From contig NZ_JACEHE010000019.1 of assembly GCF_013778455.1 (NCBI RefSeq), positions 110,083-174,082 of the forward strand: DNA of 64,000 nucleotides, in the 5' to 3' direction. Of the stretch, positions 43,768 through 52,394 are shown piece by piece. The position numbers were made by a program, and so were the translations under genes. Source of the stretch: Streptomyces himalayensis subsp. himalayensis. Its GTDB lineage: Bacteria; Actinomycetota; Actinomycetes; Streptomycetales; Streptomycetaceae. Position 1 is the stretch's first letter. Each line of letters opens with the position of its first letter. Below the pieces are notes generated by a model. It did not search any database. It worked only from the letters and a program-made list of their open reading frames with translations, and had not been told where the DNA came from.

Positions 43768-43897
43768 GTGGGCAGGCGTTCCGCAGGGCGATGGGAACCA
43801 CAGTTCCGCAGGGCGATGGGGGTACCACCGTTACCGCAGGGCGATGGGGGTACCGCCCATGCCCCTTGAGGCAATGGCAGATGGTGGGCACAGCCCC
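43768..43897. repeat. REP-like element, copy 3 with internal tandem units
   Basis: GTGGGCAGGCGTTCCGCAGG begins the element, and the CCGCAGGGCGATGGG unit then repeats three times (about 43781, 43806 and 43834). It ends with GGTGGGCACAGCCCC. It lies between the Rv3235-like gene and secA, which converge. Confidence 0.65.
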
Positions 43898-43960
43898 ACG
43901 ACGGCGGGCGCCCTCGGCGTCGGACGTGCACCCAGCTGGGCAGCAGCCCCGGGGACACAC

Positions 43961-43993
43961 AAAGGGGCCGGGCGCCCAGCGCCCGGCCCCTCA
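43961..43993 (-). terminator. secA terminator
   Basis: GGGGCCGGGCGC and GCGCCCGGCCCC form a perfect 12-bp stem with a three-base loop. On the minus strand the stem is followed by TTTGTGTG, giving the closest thing in the window to a classical intrinsic terminator. It is 26 bases past the secA stop. Confidence 0.8.
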
Positions 43994-44018
43994 ACTGCTC
44001 ACGCGTCGCAGACGCCCG

Positions 44019-46889
44019 TCACTTCTTGCGACGCCGTCCGCCCTTCTGCTGCTTACGCCGCTCCGCCCGCGTAAGCCCATCCGACTCGGACCGCGGCCCC
44101 GGCGCGTCCCCGTTCGTGAAGTCGCCCTCGACAATGCCGCCTTCCCCGTCCACCGTCGGCGCGGAGAAGTGCAGCCGGTCCGGCCGCTGCGGCGTGTCGA
44201 GCCCCTTGGCGCGGATCTCGGGCCGGGCGCCGCCGCCCGAGGATGCCGCGCCCGCAGGCACGGCATCCTGCACACCGCTCTTCTGCAGGGACGGAGCCGG
44301 CGCCGCGTCCTCCACCGGGACCTCCTCGACCTGCTGCTCGACCTGGACCTCCAGGTTGAACAGGTAGCCGACGGACTCCTCCTTGATGCCGTCCATCATG
44401 GCGGTGAACATGTCGAAGCCCTCGCGCTGGTACTCGACCAGCGGGTCCTTCTGCGCCATGGCCCGCAGGCCGATGCCCTCCTGGAGGTAGTCCATCTCGT
44501 AGAGGTGCTCACGCCACTTGCGGTCCAGGACCGACAGCACCACGCGGCGCTCCAGCTCGCGCATGATCTCGGAGCCGAGCTGCGCCTCCCGCGCCTCGTA
44601 CTGCTCGTGGACGTCCTCCTTGATGGACTCCGAGATGAACTCCGCGGTGAGGCCCGCGCGGTCGCCCGCCGCCTCCTCCAGCTCCTCGATCGTGACCCGG
44701 CACGGGTAGAGCTGCTTGAAGGCTCCCCACAGCCGGTCGAGGTCCCACTCCTCCGCGAACCCCTCGGCGGTCTCCGCCTCGATGTACGCGTCGATGGTGT
44801 CGTCCATGAAGTGCTGGATCTGCTCCTGCAGGTCCTCGCCCTCCAGGACGCGGCGCCGCTCGCCGTAGATGACCTCACGCTGCCGGTTGAGGACCTCGTC
44901 GTACTTGAGGACGTTCTTCCGGGTCTCGAAGTTCTGCTGTTCGACCTGGGACTGGGCGGAGGCGATCGCACGCGTGACCATCTTGTTCTCGATGGGCACG
45001 TCGTCCGGAACGTTCGCCATGGCCATCACGCGTTCGACCATCTGGGCCTTGAACAGGCGCATCAGGTCGTCGCCCAGCGACAGGTAGAAACGGGACTCGC
45101 CCGGGTCGCCCTGGCGGCCGGAGCGGCCGCGGAGCTGGTTGTCGATACGCCGCGACTCGTGGCGCTCGGTGCCCAGCACGTACAGCCCGCCGAGCGACTT
45201 GACCTCCTCGAACTCCGCCTTGACGGCCTCCTCGGCCTTCTCCAGGGCGGCGGGCAGGGCGGCGGCCCACTCCTCGATGTGCTCCTCCGGGTCGAGGCCC
45301 CGCTGGCGCAGCTCCGCCTCGGCGAGGTCCTCCGGGTTGCCGCCGAGCTTGATGTCCGTACCGCGGCCGGCCATGTTCGTGGCGACGGTGACCGCGCCCT
45401 TGCGCCCGGCCTGGGCGACGATCACGGCCTCGCGGTCGTGCTGCTTGGCGTTGAGCACCTCGTGCTGGATGCCCCGCTTGCTCAGCTGCTGCGAGAGGTA
45501 CTCCGACTTCTCGACCGAGGTGGTGCCGACGAGGATCGGCTGCCCCTTCTCGTGCTTCTCTGCGATGTCGTCGACGACCGCCTCGAACTTCGCGACCTCG
45601 GTGCGGTAGATCAGGTCCGACTGGTCATTGCGGACCATCGGCTTGTTCGTCGGGATCGGGACGACGCCGAGCTTGTAGATCTGGTGGAACTCGGCGGCCT
45701 CGGTCATCGCCGTACCGGTCATGCCGGAGAGCTTGTCGTAGAGGCGGAAGAAGTTCTGCAGGGTGATCGTGGCGAGCGTCTGGTTCTCGTCCTTGATGTC
45801 CACCCCTTCCTTCGCCTCGATCGCCTGGTGCATGCCCTCGTTGTAGCGGCGGCCGGCGAGGATACGGCCGGTGTGCTCGTCGACGATCATGACTTCGCCG
45901 TCGATGACGACGTAGTCCTTGTCCTTCTTGAAGAGCTCCTTGGCCTTGATGGCGTTGTTCAGGTAGCCCACGAGCGGGGTGTTCACCGACTCGTAGAGGT
46001 TGTCGATGCCCAGCCAGTCCTCGACCTTGGAGACGCCGGACTCGTGAATGGCGACGGTGCGCTTCTTCTCGTCGACCTCGTAGTCCCCGGTCTCCTCGAT
46101 GCCCTTGAGCTGATTGCCCGGCTCGCCCCTCTTGAGGCGGGTGACCAGCTTGGCGAAGTCGCCGTACCACTTGGTGGCCTGGTCGGCGGGGCCGGAGATG
46201 ATCAGCGGCGTACGGGCCTCGTCGACGAGGATGGAGTCGACCTCGTCCACGATCGCGAAGTTGTGTCCGCGCTGGACCAGTTCGTCCTTCGACCACGCCA
46301 TGTTGTCGCGCAGGTAGTCAAAACCGAACTCGTTGTTCGTGCCGTACGTGATGTCGCACGCGTACTGCTCGCGGCGCTGCGCCGGCGTCATGTTCGCCAG
46401 GATGCAGCCGACCGACAGACCCAGGAACTTGTGGACGCGGCCCATCATCTCGGAGTCGCGCTCGGCCAGGTAGTCGTTGACCGTGATCAGGTGCACGCCC
46501 TTGCCCGACAGCGCGTTGAGATACGCGGGCAGGGTGCCGACCAGGGTCTTGCCCTCACCGGTCTTCATCTCGGCGACATAGCCCAGGTGGAGTGCGGCGC
46601 CGCCCATCATCTGCACGTCGTAGTGGCGCTGGCCGAGGACGCGCTTGGCGGCCTCACGGACCGTGGCGAAGGCTTCGGGGAGCAGGTCGTCGAGGCTGTC
46701 CCCGCTCTTGCCTTCGCTGTCGACCCACTCCTGGTAGCGCTCCTTGTACTCCTCGGTGAGTGCGCGCAGCTCGGCGTCGGAGAGGCCCACGAAGTCCTCT
46801 TCGATGGAGTTGACCTGGTCCGCGATGCGGTGCAGCTTGCGCAGGATCTTGCCTTCGCCTGCACGCATGATCTTTGAGAGGACGGACAC
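44019..46889 (-). CDS. secA: Protein translocase ATPase SecA
   Basis: Motor of general secretion, driving preproteins through SecYEG. About 956 residues. The DEAD motor has AEMKTGEGKTLVGTLPAYLN (Walker A), the Walker B segment IVDEVDSILVDEARTPLIIS, TNMAGRGTDIKLGGNPEDLA and ELRGRSGRQGDPGESRFYLS. The GTG at 46889 (VSVLSKIMRAGEGK) follows AAGGAGACCAACCCCC and gives the normal N-terminus. The frame runs open upstream but is not coding. The C-terminus ends in a basic tail (RAERRKQQKGGRRRKK) and has no CxCx8C(H/C) zinc motif, as in other actinobacterial SecA1. Confidence 0.96.
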   Translation of the reverse strand: MSVLSKIMRAGEGKILRKLHRIADQVNSIEEDFVGLSDAELRALTEEYKERYQEWVDSEGKSGDSLDDLLPEAFATVREAAKRVLGQRHYDVQMMGGAALHLGYVAEMKTGEGKTLVGTLPAYLNALSGKGVHLITVNDYLAERDSEMMGRVHKFLGLSVGCILANMTPAQRREQYACDITYGTNNEFGFDYLRDNMAWSKDELVQRGHNFAIVDEVDSILVDEARTPLIISGPADQATKWYGDFAKLVTRLKRGEPGNQLKGIEETGDYEVDEKKRTVAIHESGVSKVEDWLGIDNLYESVNTPLVGYLNNAIKAKELFKKDKDYVVIDGEVMIVDEHTGRILAGRRYNEGMHQAIEAKEGVDIKDENQTLATITLQNFFRLYDKLSGMTGTAMTEAAEFHQIYKLGVVPIPTNKPMVRNDQSDLIYRTEVAKFEAVVDDIAEKHEKGQPILVGTTSVEKSEYLSQQLSKRGIQHEVLNAKQHDREAVIVAQAGRKGAVTVATNMAGRGTDIKLGGNPEDLAEAELRQRGLDPEEHIEEWAAALPAALEKAEEAVKAEFEEVKSLGGLYVLGTERHESRRIDNQLRGRSGRQGDPGESRFYLSLGDDLMRLFKAQMVERVMAMANVPDDVPIENKMVTRAIASAQSQVEQQNFETRKNVLKYDEVLNRQREVIYGERRRVLEGEDLQEQIQHFMDDTIDAYIEAETAEGFAEEWDLDRLWGAFKQLYPCRVTIEELEEAAGDRAGLTAEFISESIKEDVHEQYEAREAQLGSEIMRELERRVVLSVLDRKWREHLYEMDYLQEGIGLRAMAQKDPLVEYQREGFDMFTAMMDGIKEESVGYLFNLEVQVEQQVEEVPVEDAAPAPSLQKSGVQDAVPAGAASSGGGARPEIRAKGLDTPQRPDRLHFSAPTVDGEGGIVEGDFTNGDAPGPRSESDGLTRAERRKQQKGGRRRKK

Positions 46890-47266
46890 GGGGGTTGGTC
46901 TCCTTGCCGGTCGGGCCTGGCATGGTCGGTTTCCATTTGACTGCTTGAGCAACGGCCATCGTATGCGAGGACCCCGCCGCGCCGGGAGGTCTGCCATGGC
47001 GACAGCCACTAGGAGAACGGGCGGGGCGCGGCGAAGGTGCCGCGATCCCGCTGCGAATTGTGACGGCCGGATCACGCAGCCTTCGTCGGCCACGGTCCGT
47101 CACCCGTCACCCGGTGACCGGTGACCGGCGACCGGTGACCCGTTCCCCGATAAACGGTCACATGGCGTCCGGATATCCGCGCACCCGGCCCCCCGGGAAC
47201 GCGGTGGCGCCCCTGCAGCCCGGGAATGTGGTGGCGTCCGCGAGGACCCCCGAGCAGAATCGGCCG
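46890..47266. other. secA leader and GNAT upstream region with GTGACCG repeats
   Basis: Divergent promoter region of secA and the acetyltransferase gene. At about 47097-47142 the DNA is made of alternating GTCACCC and GGTGACCG units, giving palindromes such as GGTCACCGGTCACC. These could form a hairpin or bind a regulator. Otherwise nothing was recognised. Confidence 0.45.
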
Positions 47267-47854
47267 ATGGAACCCGTCACGCTCACCACCGACCGCCTCC
47301 TCCTGCGCACCGTCGACGCCGACGACGCAGACGCCGTGTACACGGCCTGCCAGGACCCCGACATCCAGCGCTGGACCACCATCCCGTCTCCGTACCTGCG
47401 GGAGCACGCCGACGGCTTCGTGGGGCAGTTGGTACCCGACGGCTGGCGGGACGGCTCGATGTTCACGCTGGGCGTCTTCCTGCGGGACGGCACTCCGCGG
47501 GGCGGCGTGCTGGTCGCGATGGTGGGCCTCGACATGCGTTCCCTGGGCACCGGCGAGATCGGCTTCTGGGCCGCCAAGGAGCACCGCGGCCAGGGCTATG
47601 TGAGCGAGGCGGCGCTCGCCGTGTGCCGCTGGACGTTCACGAGCGCACGGATGGACCGCGTGGAGTGGCGGGCGGAGGTCGGCAACGAGGGCTCCCGCTC
47701 TGTGGCCCTGCGTGCCGGCTTCACGATGGAGGGCACGCTGCGCTCGGCGATCAACAACAAGGGCGTGCGACGCGACTGCTGGGTCGGCTCGCTGCTTCCG
47801 TCGGACCTGGGCCTGCCGTCGACGGCACCGTATCTGCCTGCCCGGGGAGCCTGA
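47267..47854 (+). CDS. GNAT-family N-acetyltransferase (RimJ/RimL-like)
   Basis: A 195-residue acetyltransferase. EPVTLTTDRLLLRTVDADDA is the typical RimJ/RimL opening. The acetyl-CoA motif is RGQGYVSEAALAVCRWTF, and VEWRAEVGNEGSRSVALRAG plus FTMEGTLRSAINNKGVRRDC complete the fold. I use the ATG encoding MEPVTL. The longer frame upstream covers the GTGACCG repeats and is unlikely to be translated. Substrate may be a ribosomal protein N-terminus, an antibiotic or another amine. Confidence 0.85.
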   Translation: MEPVTLTTDRLLLRTVDADDADAVYTACQDPDIQRWTTIPSPYLREHADGFVGQLVPDGWRDGSMFTLGVFLRDGTPRGGVLVAMVGLDMRSLGTGEIGFWAAKEHRGQGYVSEAALAVCRWTFTSARMDRVEWRAEVGNEGSRSVALRAGFTMEGTLRSAINNKGVRRDCWVGSLLPSDLGLPSTAPYLPARGA

Positions 47855-47903
47855 ACTCGGCGGTCCCGGACCCGCTGTCAGTGGCACGCCCTATCGTGCG
47901 GGC

Positions 47904-49094
47904 ATGACGACTCCGCCGCGTCCCACCGCCGAGCTCTCCGCCGACGAGGCCCGCCGTATCGCGCTGCGCGCACAGGGATTCCTGGGCGCCCCCGACCGCA
48001 AGGCGGGTGTGCGAGGCGTGCTGCGGCACCTCGGCGCGGTCCAGCTCGACACGATCTCGGTGCTGGCCCGTTCGCACGAGCTCATCCCGTACGCCCGCCT
48101 GGGCGCCGTGGGGCGTCAGACGGTGGACGATGCCTACTGGACCCCGGGCACCGACGGCGCCCCGCACGCCTTCGAGTACTGGTCGCATGCGGCGTGCATC
48201 CTCCCCGTCGAGGAGTGGCCGCACTTTGCCTTCCGCCGCCGCGCCTACCGCGCCCGACCGCAGTGGTACCACGATCTGCCGGAAGGGGCGTACGACCAGG
48301 TCATCAAGCAGCTGCGCGCCGAAGGGCCGCTGACCGCCACGGAGCTGGGCGGCGCGAAGAACGGCGGCGAGTGGTGGGACTGGTCGGGCTCGAAGGTCGC
48401 GGTGGAGCGCGCGCTGATGTACGGCGAGGTGGTGTGCACGGAGCGCCGCGGCTGGAAGCGGGTGTACGACCTGGCGGAGCGCGCGATCCCGGACGAGCTG
48501 CTCCACGACGAGCTGGACGACAGCGAGTGCCTGCGCCGGCTGGTGCGCCTCGCCGGCGAAGCACTGGGCGTGGGCACGCGCGCGGACATCGCGGACTACC
48601 ACCGGCTCAAGGGCGAGCAGTTCGACGCGGTGATCGCGGACTCGGGGCTGGTACCGGTGGCCGTGGAGGGCTGGGGCAAGCCTGCCTGGGCCGACCCTGC
48701 GGCGCTGGAGACGGTGCCGCGCGGCCGGCATCGTACGACGCTGCTGTCCCCGTTCGACTCGCTGATCTGGGAGCGGCCGCGCACCGAGCGGATATTCGAC
48801 TTCACGCACCGCTTGGAGGCGTATGTGCCGAAGCCGAAGCGGGTGCACGGCTATTTCGCGATGCCCGTCCTGGCCGGGGGCCGGCTGGTCGGGCGGGTGG
48901 ACCCCGCACGTCAGGGCCGGACGCTGGTCGCCAGACAGGTGTCGTTGGAGGGCCGCAAGGCCGTCCCCGCCGTGGCTGAGGCCCTTGTCGAGGCCGCAAG
49001 CTGGGTGGGCTGCACCGATGTACGCGTGGAGCGGCTGGATCCGGAGGAGCTCCGCGAGCCGCTGTCGGCGGAGCTCGCCCGCAGGCTCGCCTGA
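47904..49094 (+). CDS. YcaQ/AlkX-family DNA glycosylase-like protein
   Basis: A 396-residue winged-helix protein of the YcaQ group, whose characterised members unhook DNA crosslinks. LSADEARRIALRAQGFLGAP opens the HTH_42 domain, and VLRHLGAVQLDTISVLARSH contains the Q.D pair seen in active members. EYWSHAACILPVEEWPHFAF and LLSPFDSLIWERPRTERIFD follow as in the family. The ATG at 47904 is chosen because homology starts near it. It overlaps nothing and converges with the response-regulator gene. The DNA lesion it handles is unknown. A role in protecting against self-made genotoxins is possible in Streptomyces. Confidence 0.85.
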   Translation: MTTPPRPTAELSADEARRIALRAQGFLGAPDRKAGVRGVLRHLGAVQLDTISVLARSHELIPYARLGAVGRQTVDDAYWTPGTDGAPHAFEYWSHAACILPVEEWPHFAFRRRAYRARPQWYHDLPEGAYDQVIKQLRAEGPLTATELGGAKNGGEWWDWSGSKVAVERALMYGEVVCTERRGWKRVYDLAERAIPDELLHDELDDSECLRRLVRLAGEALGVGTRADIADYHRLKGEQFDAVIADSGLVPVAVEGWGKPAWADPAALETVPRGRHRTTLLSPFDSLIWERPRTERIFDFTHRLEAYVPKPKRVHGYFAMPVLAGGRLVGRVDPARQGRTLVARQVSLEGRKAVPAVAEALVEAASWVGCTDVRVERLDPEELREPLSAELARRLA

Positions 49095-49113
49095 CGGCGT
49101 GGCCGCCGCCCGC

Positions 49114-49127
49114 ACGGCTTCGGCCGT
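49114..49127. terminator. Short UUCG hairpin between convergent genes
   Basis: ACGGC TTCG GCCGT forms a 5-bp stem with a stable TTCG tetraloop between the YcaQ-type gene and the convergent response-regulator gene. It could act as a bidirectional terminator. The stem is short and no T-run is present. Confidence 0.35.
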
Positions 49128-49162
49128 AGGTGTTTCCGCGTGAGCCCGGCGGCGGAGATCCA

Positions 49163-49909
49163 CTAGCGGATCTCGAGGATCTTCTCCCGCATCGCATACA
49201 CCACGGCCTCCATCCTGGAGTGCAGCTGCAGCTTCTCCAGGATGTTCCGCACATGGTTCTTGACGGTGTTCTCGCTGATGAACAATTCCTTGGCGATGTC
49301 GCGGTTGTTCATCCCGGTCGCCACGAGTTTGAGGACCTCGAGCTCGCGGTCGGTGAGCCGCGGGGCGGGCACGAGGCGCCGCTCGTCGGTGCGCTGGATC
49401 ATCGACTTGAACTCGGTGAGCAGTTTCGAGGCCATCGACGGGCTGATCTGCGACTGCCCGTCTGCCACGGCACGGATAGCGGTGGCCACCTCGTCGGTGG
49501 AGATCTCCTTGAGGAGATAGCCCGTGGCGCCCGCCTTGATCGCGTCGTAGAGGTCTGCCTCCTCGTCGCTGATCGTCAACATGATGATCTTGGCGCTGGG
49601 AGCCACCTCCTTGATGGAGGTGCATGCCTCGATGCCGCCGCGCTTGGGCATCCGGACGTCCATGAGCACGATGTCGGGCAGCAGGTCGGCGGCCTTGTCG
49701 ACGGCCTCCGCACCGTCACCGGCCTCCCCGACGACCTGGATGTCCTCCTCGGCGGCGAGCACGATCTCGAGGCCGCGGCGGAAGAGGGCGTGATCGTCCA
49801 CCACGAGGACCCTGATGGGCTCCTTCCGCGGGGAGCCCCCGTCCGGTCCCATGGCGACGGCGCCGTCGTCGGCGTCCTCGTCATGCATCGGTCCGAAGCT
49901 GTCCGCCAT
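49163..49909 (-). CDS. LuxR/NarL-type response regulator
   Basis: A 248-residue regulator. The receiver domain starts at about residue 32 (IRVLVVDDHALFRRGLEIVL) with the phosphoacceptor Asp84 in PDIVLMDVRMPKRGG, Thr in IIMLTISDEE and Lys in YLLKEIS. The LuxR-type HTH (LTDRELEVLKLVATGMNNRD; IAKELFISENTVKNHVRNIL) lies at the C-terminus. The ATG encoding MADSFGPMHDED has AGGGGGAGGAACG in front of it. No sensor kinase gene is adjacent, so it is an orphan here. Position between secA-side genes and hpf is conserved in Streptomyces. Confidence 0.9.
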   Translation of the reverse strand: MADSFGPMHDEDADDGAVAMGPDGGSPRKEPIRVLVVDDHALFRRGLEIVLAAEEDIQVVGEAGDGAEAVDKAADLLPDIVLMDVRMPKRGGIEACTSIKEVAPSAKIIMLTISDEEADLYDAIKAGATGYLLKEISTDEVATAIRAVADGQSQISPSMASKLLTEFKSMIQRTDERRLVPAPRLTDRELEVLKLVATGMNNRDIAKELFISENTVKNHVRNILEKLQLHSRMEAVVYAMREKILEIR

Positions 49910-50137
49910 CGTTCCTCCCCCTGAAGGCCGTGGCCTGTGTTCCTGAGCTGCCCGGTCTGCGCTGCCAGGTGGGTCCTGCGCCAACCCGTGGCCGCTGCCG
50001 ACGGGTTGACCTGACCGCCATGATTTCATGCCCGGACGACAGTGGGGCGACAGCGCGGTTTCGGAGGGGCGCACACGGGTGCCCCCGGGGGCGCACGCGC
50101 ACGCCAGGGGCACCGGTCCTGCGGTCACCGGGGAACG

Positions 50138-50830
50138 TCAACCGCCGAGTGCACCGCCCGCTTCAGCCGACGGCGGCTGGGCCACCATAGGGTCCGTGGA
50201 CAGGTGGATGACGCCGTAGTCGTAGGCGTGCCTGCGGTAGACGACGCTCGGTTCCTTCGTCTCGGAGTCGACGAAAAGATAGAAGTCGTGCCCGACCAGC
50301 TCCATTTCGTAGAGCGCCTGGTCAAGCGTCATCGGTGCCGCGACGTGGGTCTTCTCGCGGACTACGAGCGGGCCTTCACCCTTGACCTCAAGGGGACCCA
50401 TCTTCTTCGTCGGCACACCGTCCGGCTCTTCTTCCCTGGCGAGCGTGCCGTCCCCGTTGAGCGTCGCCGCACCGGGGACCCTGTCCGCCACCTCGGCTGC
50501 CGACAGCCTGCCCGTACCGCGCCGTGTGTGCCGCTTGTCGTGCTGCTTGCGCAGCCGCGCTTCCAGCTTGTCGGCCGCCAGGTCCAGCGCCGCGTACGGG
50601 TCACTCGCCGCGGCCTCTGCCCGGATCACCGGACCGCGGGAGCGGAGCGTGATCTCCACCCTGTCGCTACGGTCGGCCTGTCGGGGGTTGGGCTCCTTGG
50701 ACACCTCGACGTCGAGGCTCATCACCTTGCCATCGAGCTTCTGGATCTTCTCCAGCTTCAGCTTTTCGGCCACGTGCTTCCGGAACCGCTCGGGCACCTC
50801 GGTCTTGCGGCCCTTGACGACGATGTCCAC
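50138..50830 (-). CDS. hpf: Long-form ribosome hibernation promoting factor
   Basis: A 230-residue protein that dimerises 70S ribosomes into 100S particles in dormancy. The N-terminal S30AE domain has MDIVVKGRKTEVPERFRKHV and ALDLAADKLEARLRKQHDKR. A linker leads to the C-terminal dimerisation domain KTHVAAPMTLDQALYEMELV, GHDFYLFVDSETKEPSVVYR and RHAYDYGVIHL. Two domains define the long form. Transcription probably begins in the 320-base leader upstream. Confidence 0.95.
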   Translation of the reverse strand: MDIVVKGRKTEVPERFRKHVAEKLKLEKIQKLDGKVMSLDVEVSKEPNPRQADRSDRVEITLRSRGPVIRAEAAASDPYAALDLAADKLEARLRKQHDKRHTRRGTGRLSAAEVADRVPGAATLNGDGTLAREEEPDGVPTKKMGPLEVKGEGPLVVREKTHVAAPMTLDQALYEMELVGHDFYLFVDSETKEPSVVYRRHAYDYGVIHLSTDPMVAQPPSAEAGGALGG

Positions 50831-51154
50831 GCAGAACTCCGTTCCCGGATCGCTCCGCTTCGGCGCGGAGCATCTCCCTTTTGCACCAGGCCCCGGAATG
50901 CCCCGGGAGCCTCGGACTCGGTGACTTCCACCTCCTCCTCCCCCGCGGGCAAGATCTCCACCCCGCCGACCGGGTGATTACAGAAAACCCCACGGCACGG
51001 CATTCGGATATGCGAGGGACGGCGACGCCATTCCCTCACACCGAACATATCTCGCCCGGACGGATGTCGTCACCCTCTACCGCGACGTACCTCCATTCAG
51101 GTGAACTAACCCGGTCACTTCCTGCAACGACGCAGGTCATTAGCCAGTTCCGGA
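50831..51154. other. hpf leader / comF downstream region
   Basis: About 320 bases without a gene, less GC-rich around 50970-51180 than the flanks. It should carry the hpf promoter on the minus strand. No sigma-factor consensus or hairpin terminator for comF was clear. Confidence 0.35.
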
Positions 51155-52129
51155 TTATTCGAAGGAATCGGGGGTGGCAGCGACGACGGCGGCGCTGATC
51201 ACGTTCACCGGTGTGCTTCTCCGGAGCATTACCCCGGTCGCTCCCGTCGATACTTCCTGAGTTCTTCCTGGTCCGCTCGTTCCCGGCGCTCGAGCCGATC
51301 CACGCGTTCTCCCAGCTCTTCCCTGTCTCTCCTGTCCTGTCCGGCTTTCCGTACATGCCGCGCGGACGGCCCGCGCAGCCTCCGTCAGCGAGGCGCCCGT
51401 CGTCATGAGATCGTCCACCAGGACGATCCGGCCGCCTCCGCGCAGTAGCCGTCCGCCCCCGGCCACCACCTCGAGGGCGCCCGTCAGGTTGGCCAGCCTC
51501 TGCCGGGAGTTCAGCCCCGACTGATCGGCCACCGGGCGCCGTTGGTGCAGTACCGGGAGCACCCGGGCGGGGACCCCCGCCCTGCGCAACTCGCCGGCCG
51601 CGGCGAGCGCGATCCGCCGCGCCGGATCGTGCCCACGCGCCCGCACAGCCCGCCGCGCGGACGGCACAGGCACCAGCAACAGCGGCCCACACCCCGTGGC
51701 CGCGGCGTGTCCGGCGCCATCCGGCCCGGCCCGCCCATGCCCGGCCCACCGACAAGGCACATGCTTTTCACCCCCTGTGTGCCCATGCTCTTGCTCTTCA
51801 CGGCCTGTCTGTATGAGGCCCCCGAACCCATGCCCCTCCCCTGCTCCAACCATCACCGCACCCGCCAGCGCCTCGCCCAGCGGCCTCGCGAGACCCAAAG
51901 CGCCTCGCTCCTTGTGTGCGAGCAGCACCGCCCGTACCGCGTCCTCGTACGGAGCGGCCGCGTGCACCACGGGCAGGCCCGCCGGCTCCGGCACCGGCCG
52001 CACCCGGCACGGAGCGCGACCGCACAAGGCCTCACGGCACTGCGCGCAGAGCGCCGTACGAGGCCGTCCACAACCTCCGCACTCGGCCGGCAGCACCAGG
52101 TCTGTGAGGTCCTGCCACCACCCCCGCAT
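51155..52129 (-). CDS. ComF-family phosphoribosyltransferase-like protein
   Basis: About 324 residues, well above the family's usual 220-250. The N-terminal zinc-ribbon-like part has LPAECGGCGRPRTALCAQCR. The PRT fold appears as LLLVPVPSARRAVRARGHDP and the PRPP loop is GGRIVLVDDLMTTGASLTEA. Two additions are odd: a Gly/His/Glu-rich insert of about 50 residues (EEQEHGHTGGEKHVPCRWAG) inside the PRT domain, and a C-terminal extension rich in Gly, Arg and Thr. The start at ATG 52129 is preferred, and the frame upstream is not coding. ComF acts in DNA uptake elsewhere. Here the role is unknown. Confidence 0.8.
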   Translation of the reverse strand: MRGWWQDLTDLVLPAECGGCGRPRTALCAQCREALCGRAPCRVRPVPEPAGLPVVHAAAPYEDAVRAVLLAHKERGALGLARPLGEALAGAVMVGAGEGHGFGGLIQTGREEQEHGHTGGEKHVPCRWAGHGRAGPDGAGHAAATGCGPLLLVPVPSARRAVRARGHDPARRIALAAAGELRRAGVPARVLPVLHQRRPVADQSGLNSRQRLANLTGALEVVAGGGRLLRGGGRIVLVDDLMTTGASLTEAARAVRAACTESRTGQERQGRAGRTRGSARAPGTSGPGRTQEVSTGATGVMLRRSTPVNVISAAVVAATPDSFE

Positions 52130-52296
52130 GCCCACCACTGTGCCTCTGCAGACACGGGGCTGCCACCCCTGTGGATAACTCGAGGTAACGCCCTGTGGAC
52201 AACTCGGCGCCACCGTCACCGGACGGCGCCCCGGCCACCGCGGCGCCAGGTCCGGCACCGTGAGAAGAGCTGATCCGCGAGAAGAGCCCGACCGAC

Positions 52297-52378
52297 GACA
52301 AGCGCCGGCCCGGGACGAGCGCCGGTCCGCGACAAACGCCGGCCCAGGACAAACGCCGGTCCGCGACAAACGACAGGC
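52297..52378. repeat. 17-bp direct repeat array
   Basis: Five units beginning GAC at 52297, 52314, 52331, 52348 and 52365, with consensus GACAAACGCCGGYCCRG. The period is exactly 17. It fills most of the gap between lpqB and comF. No spacer sequences of CRISPR type are present. Confidence 0.85.
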
Positions 52379-52394
52379 CGCCCCAATAAGCCGG

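Noticed and set aside
43791..46877. A 1028-codon plus-strand frame opposite secA
   Set aside because: Antisense artefact of secA codon usage; composition rich in Leu, Val, Asp and Arg without motifs.
51036..51200. Small minus-strand frame ending EWRYVAVEGDDIRPGEICSV in the hpf leader
   Set aside because: It is the tail of a longer frame antisense or out of phase to comF, with no start or ribosome binding site near it.
52297..52378. Possible CRISPR array
   Set aside because: Units are contiguous with no spacers, and no cas genes are nearby.
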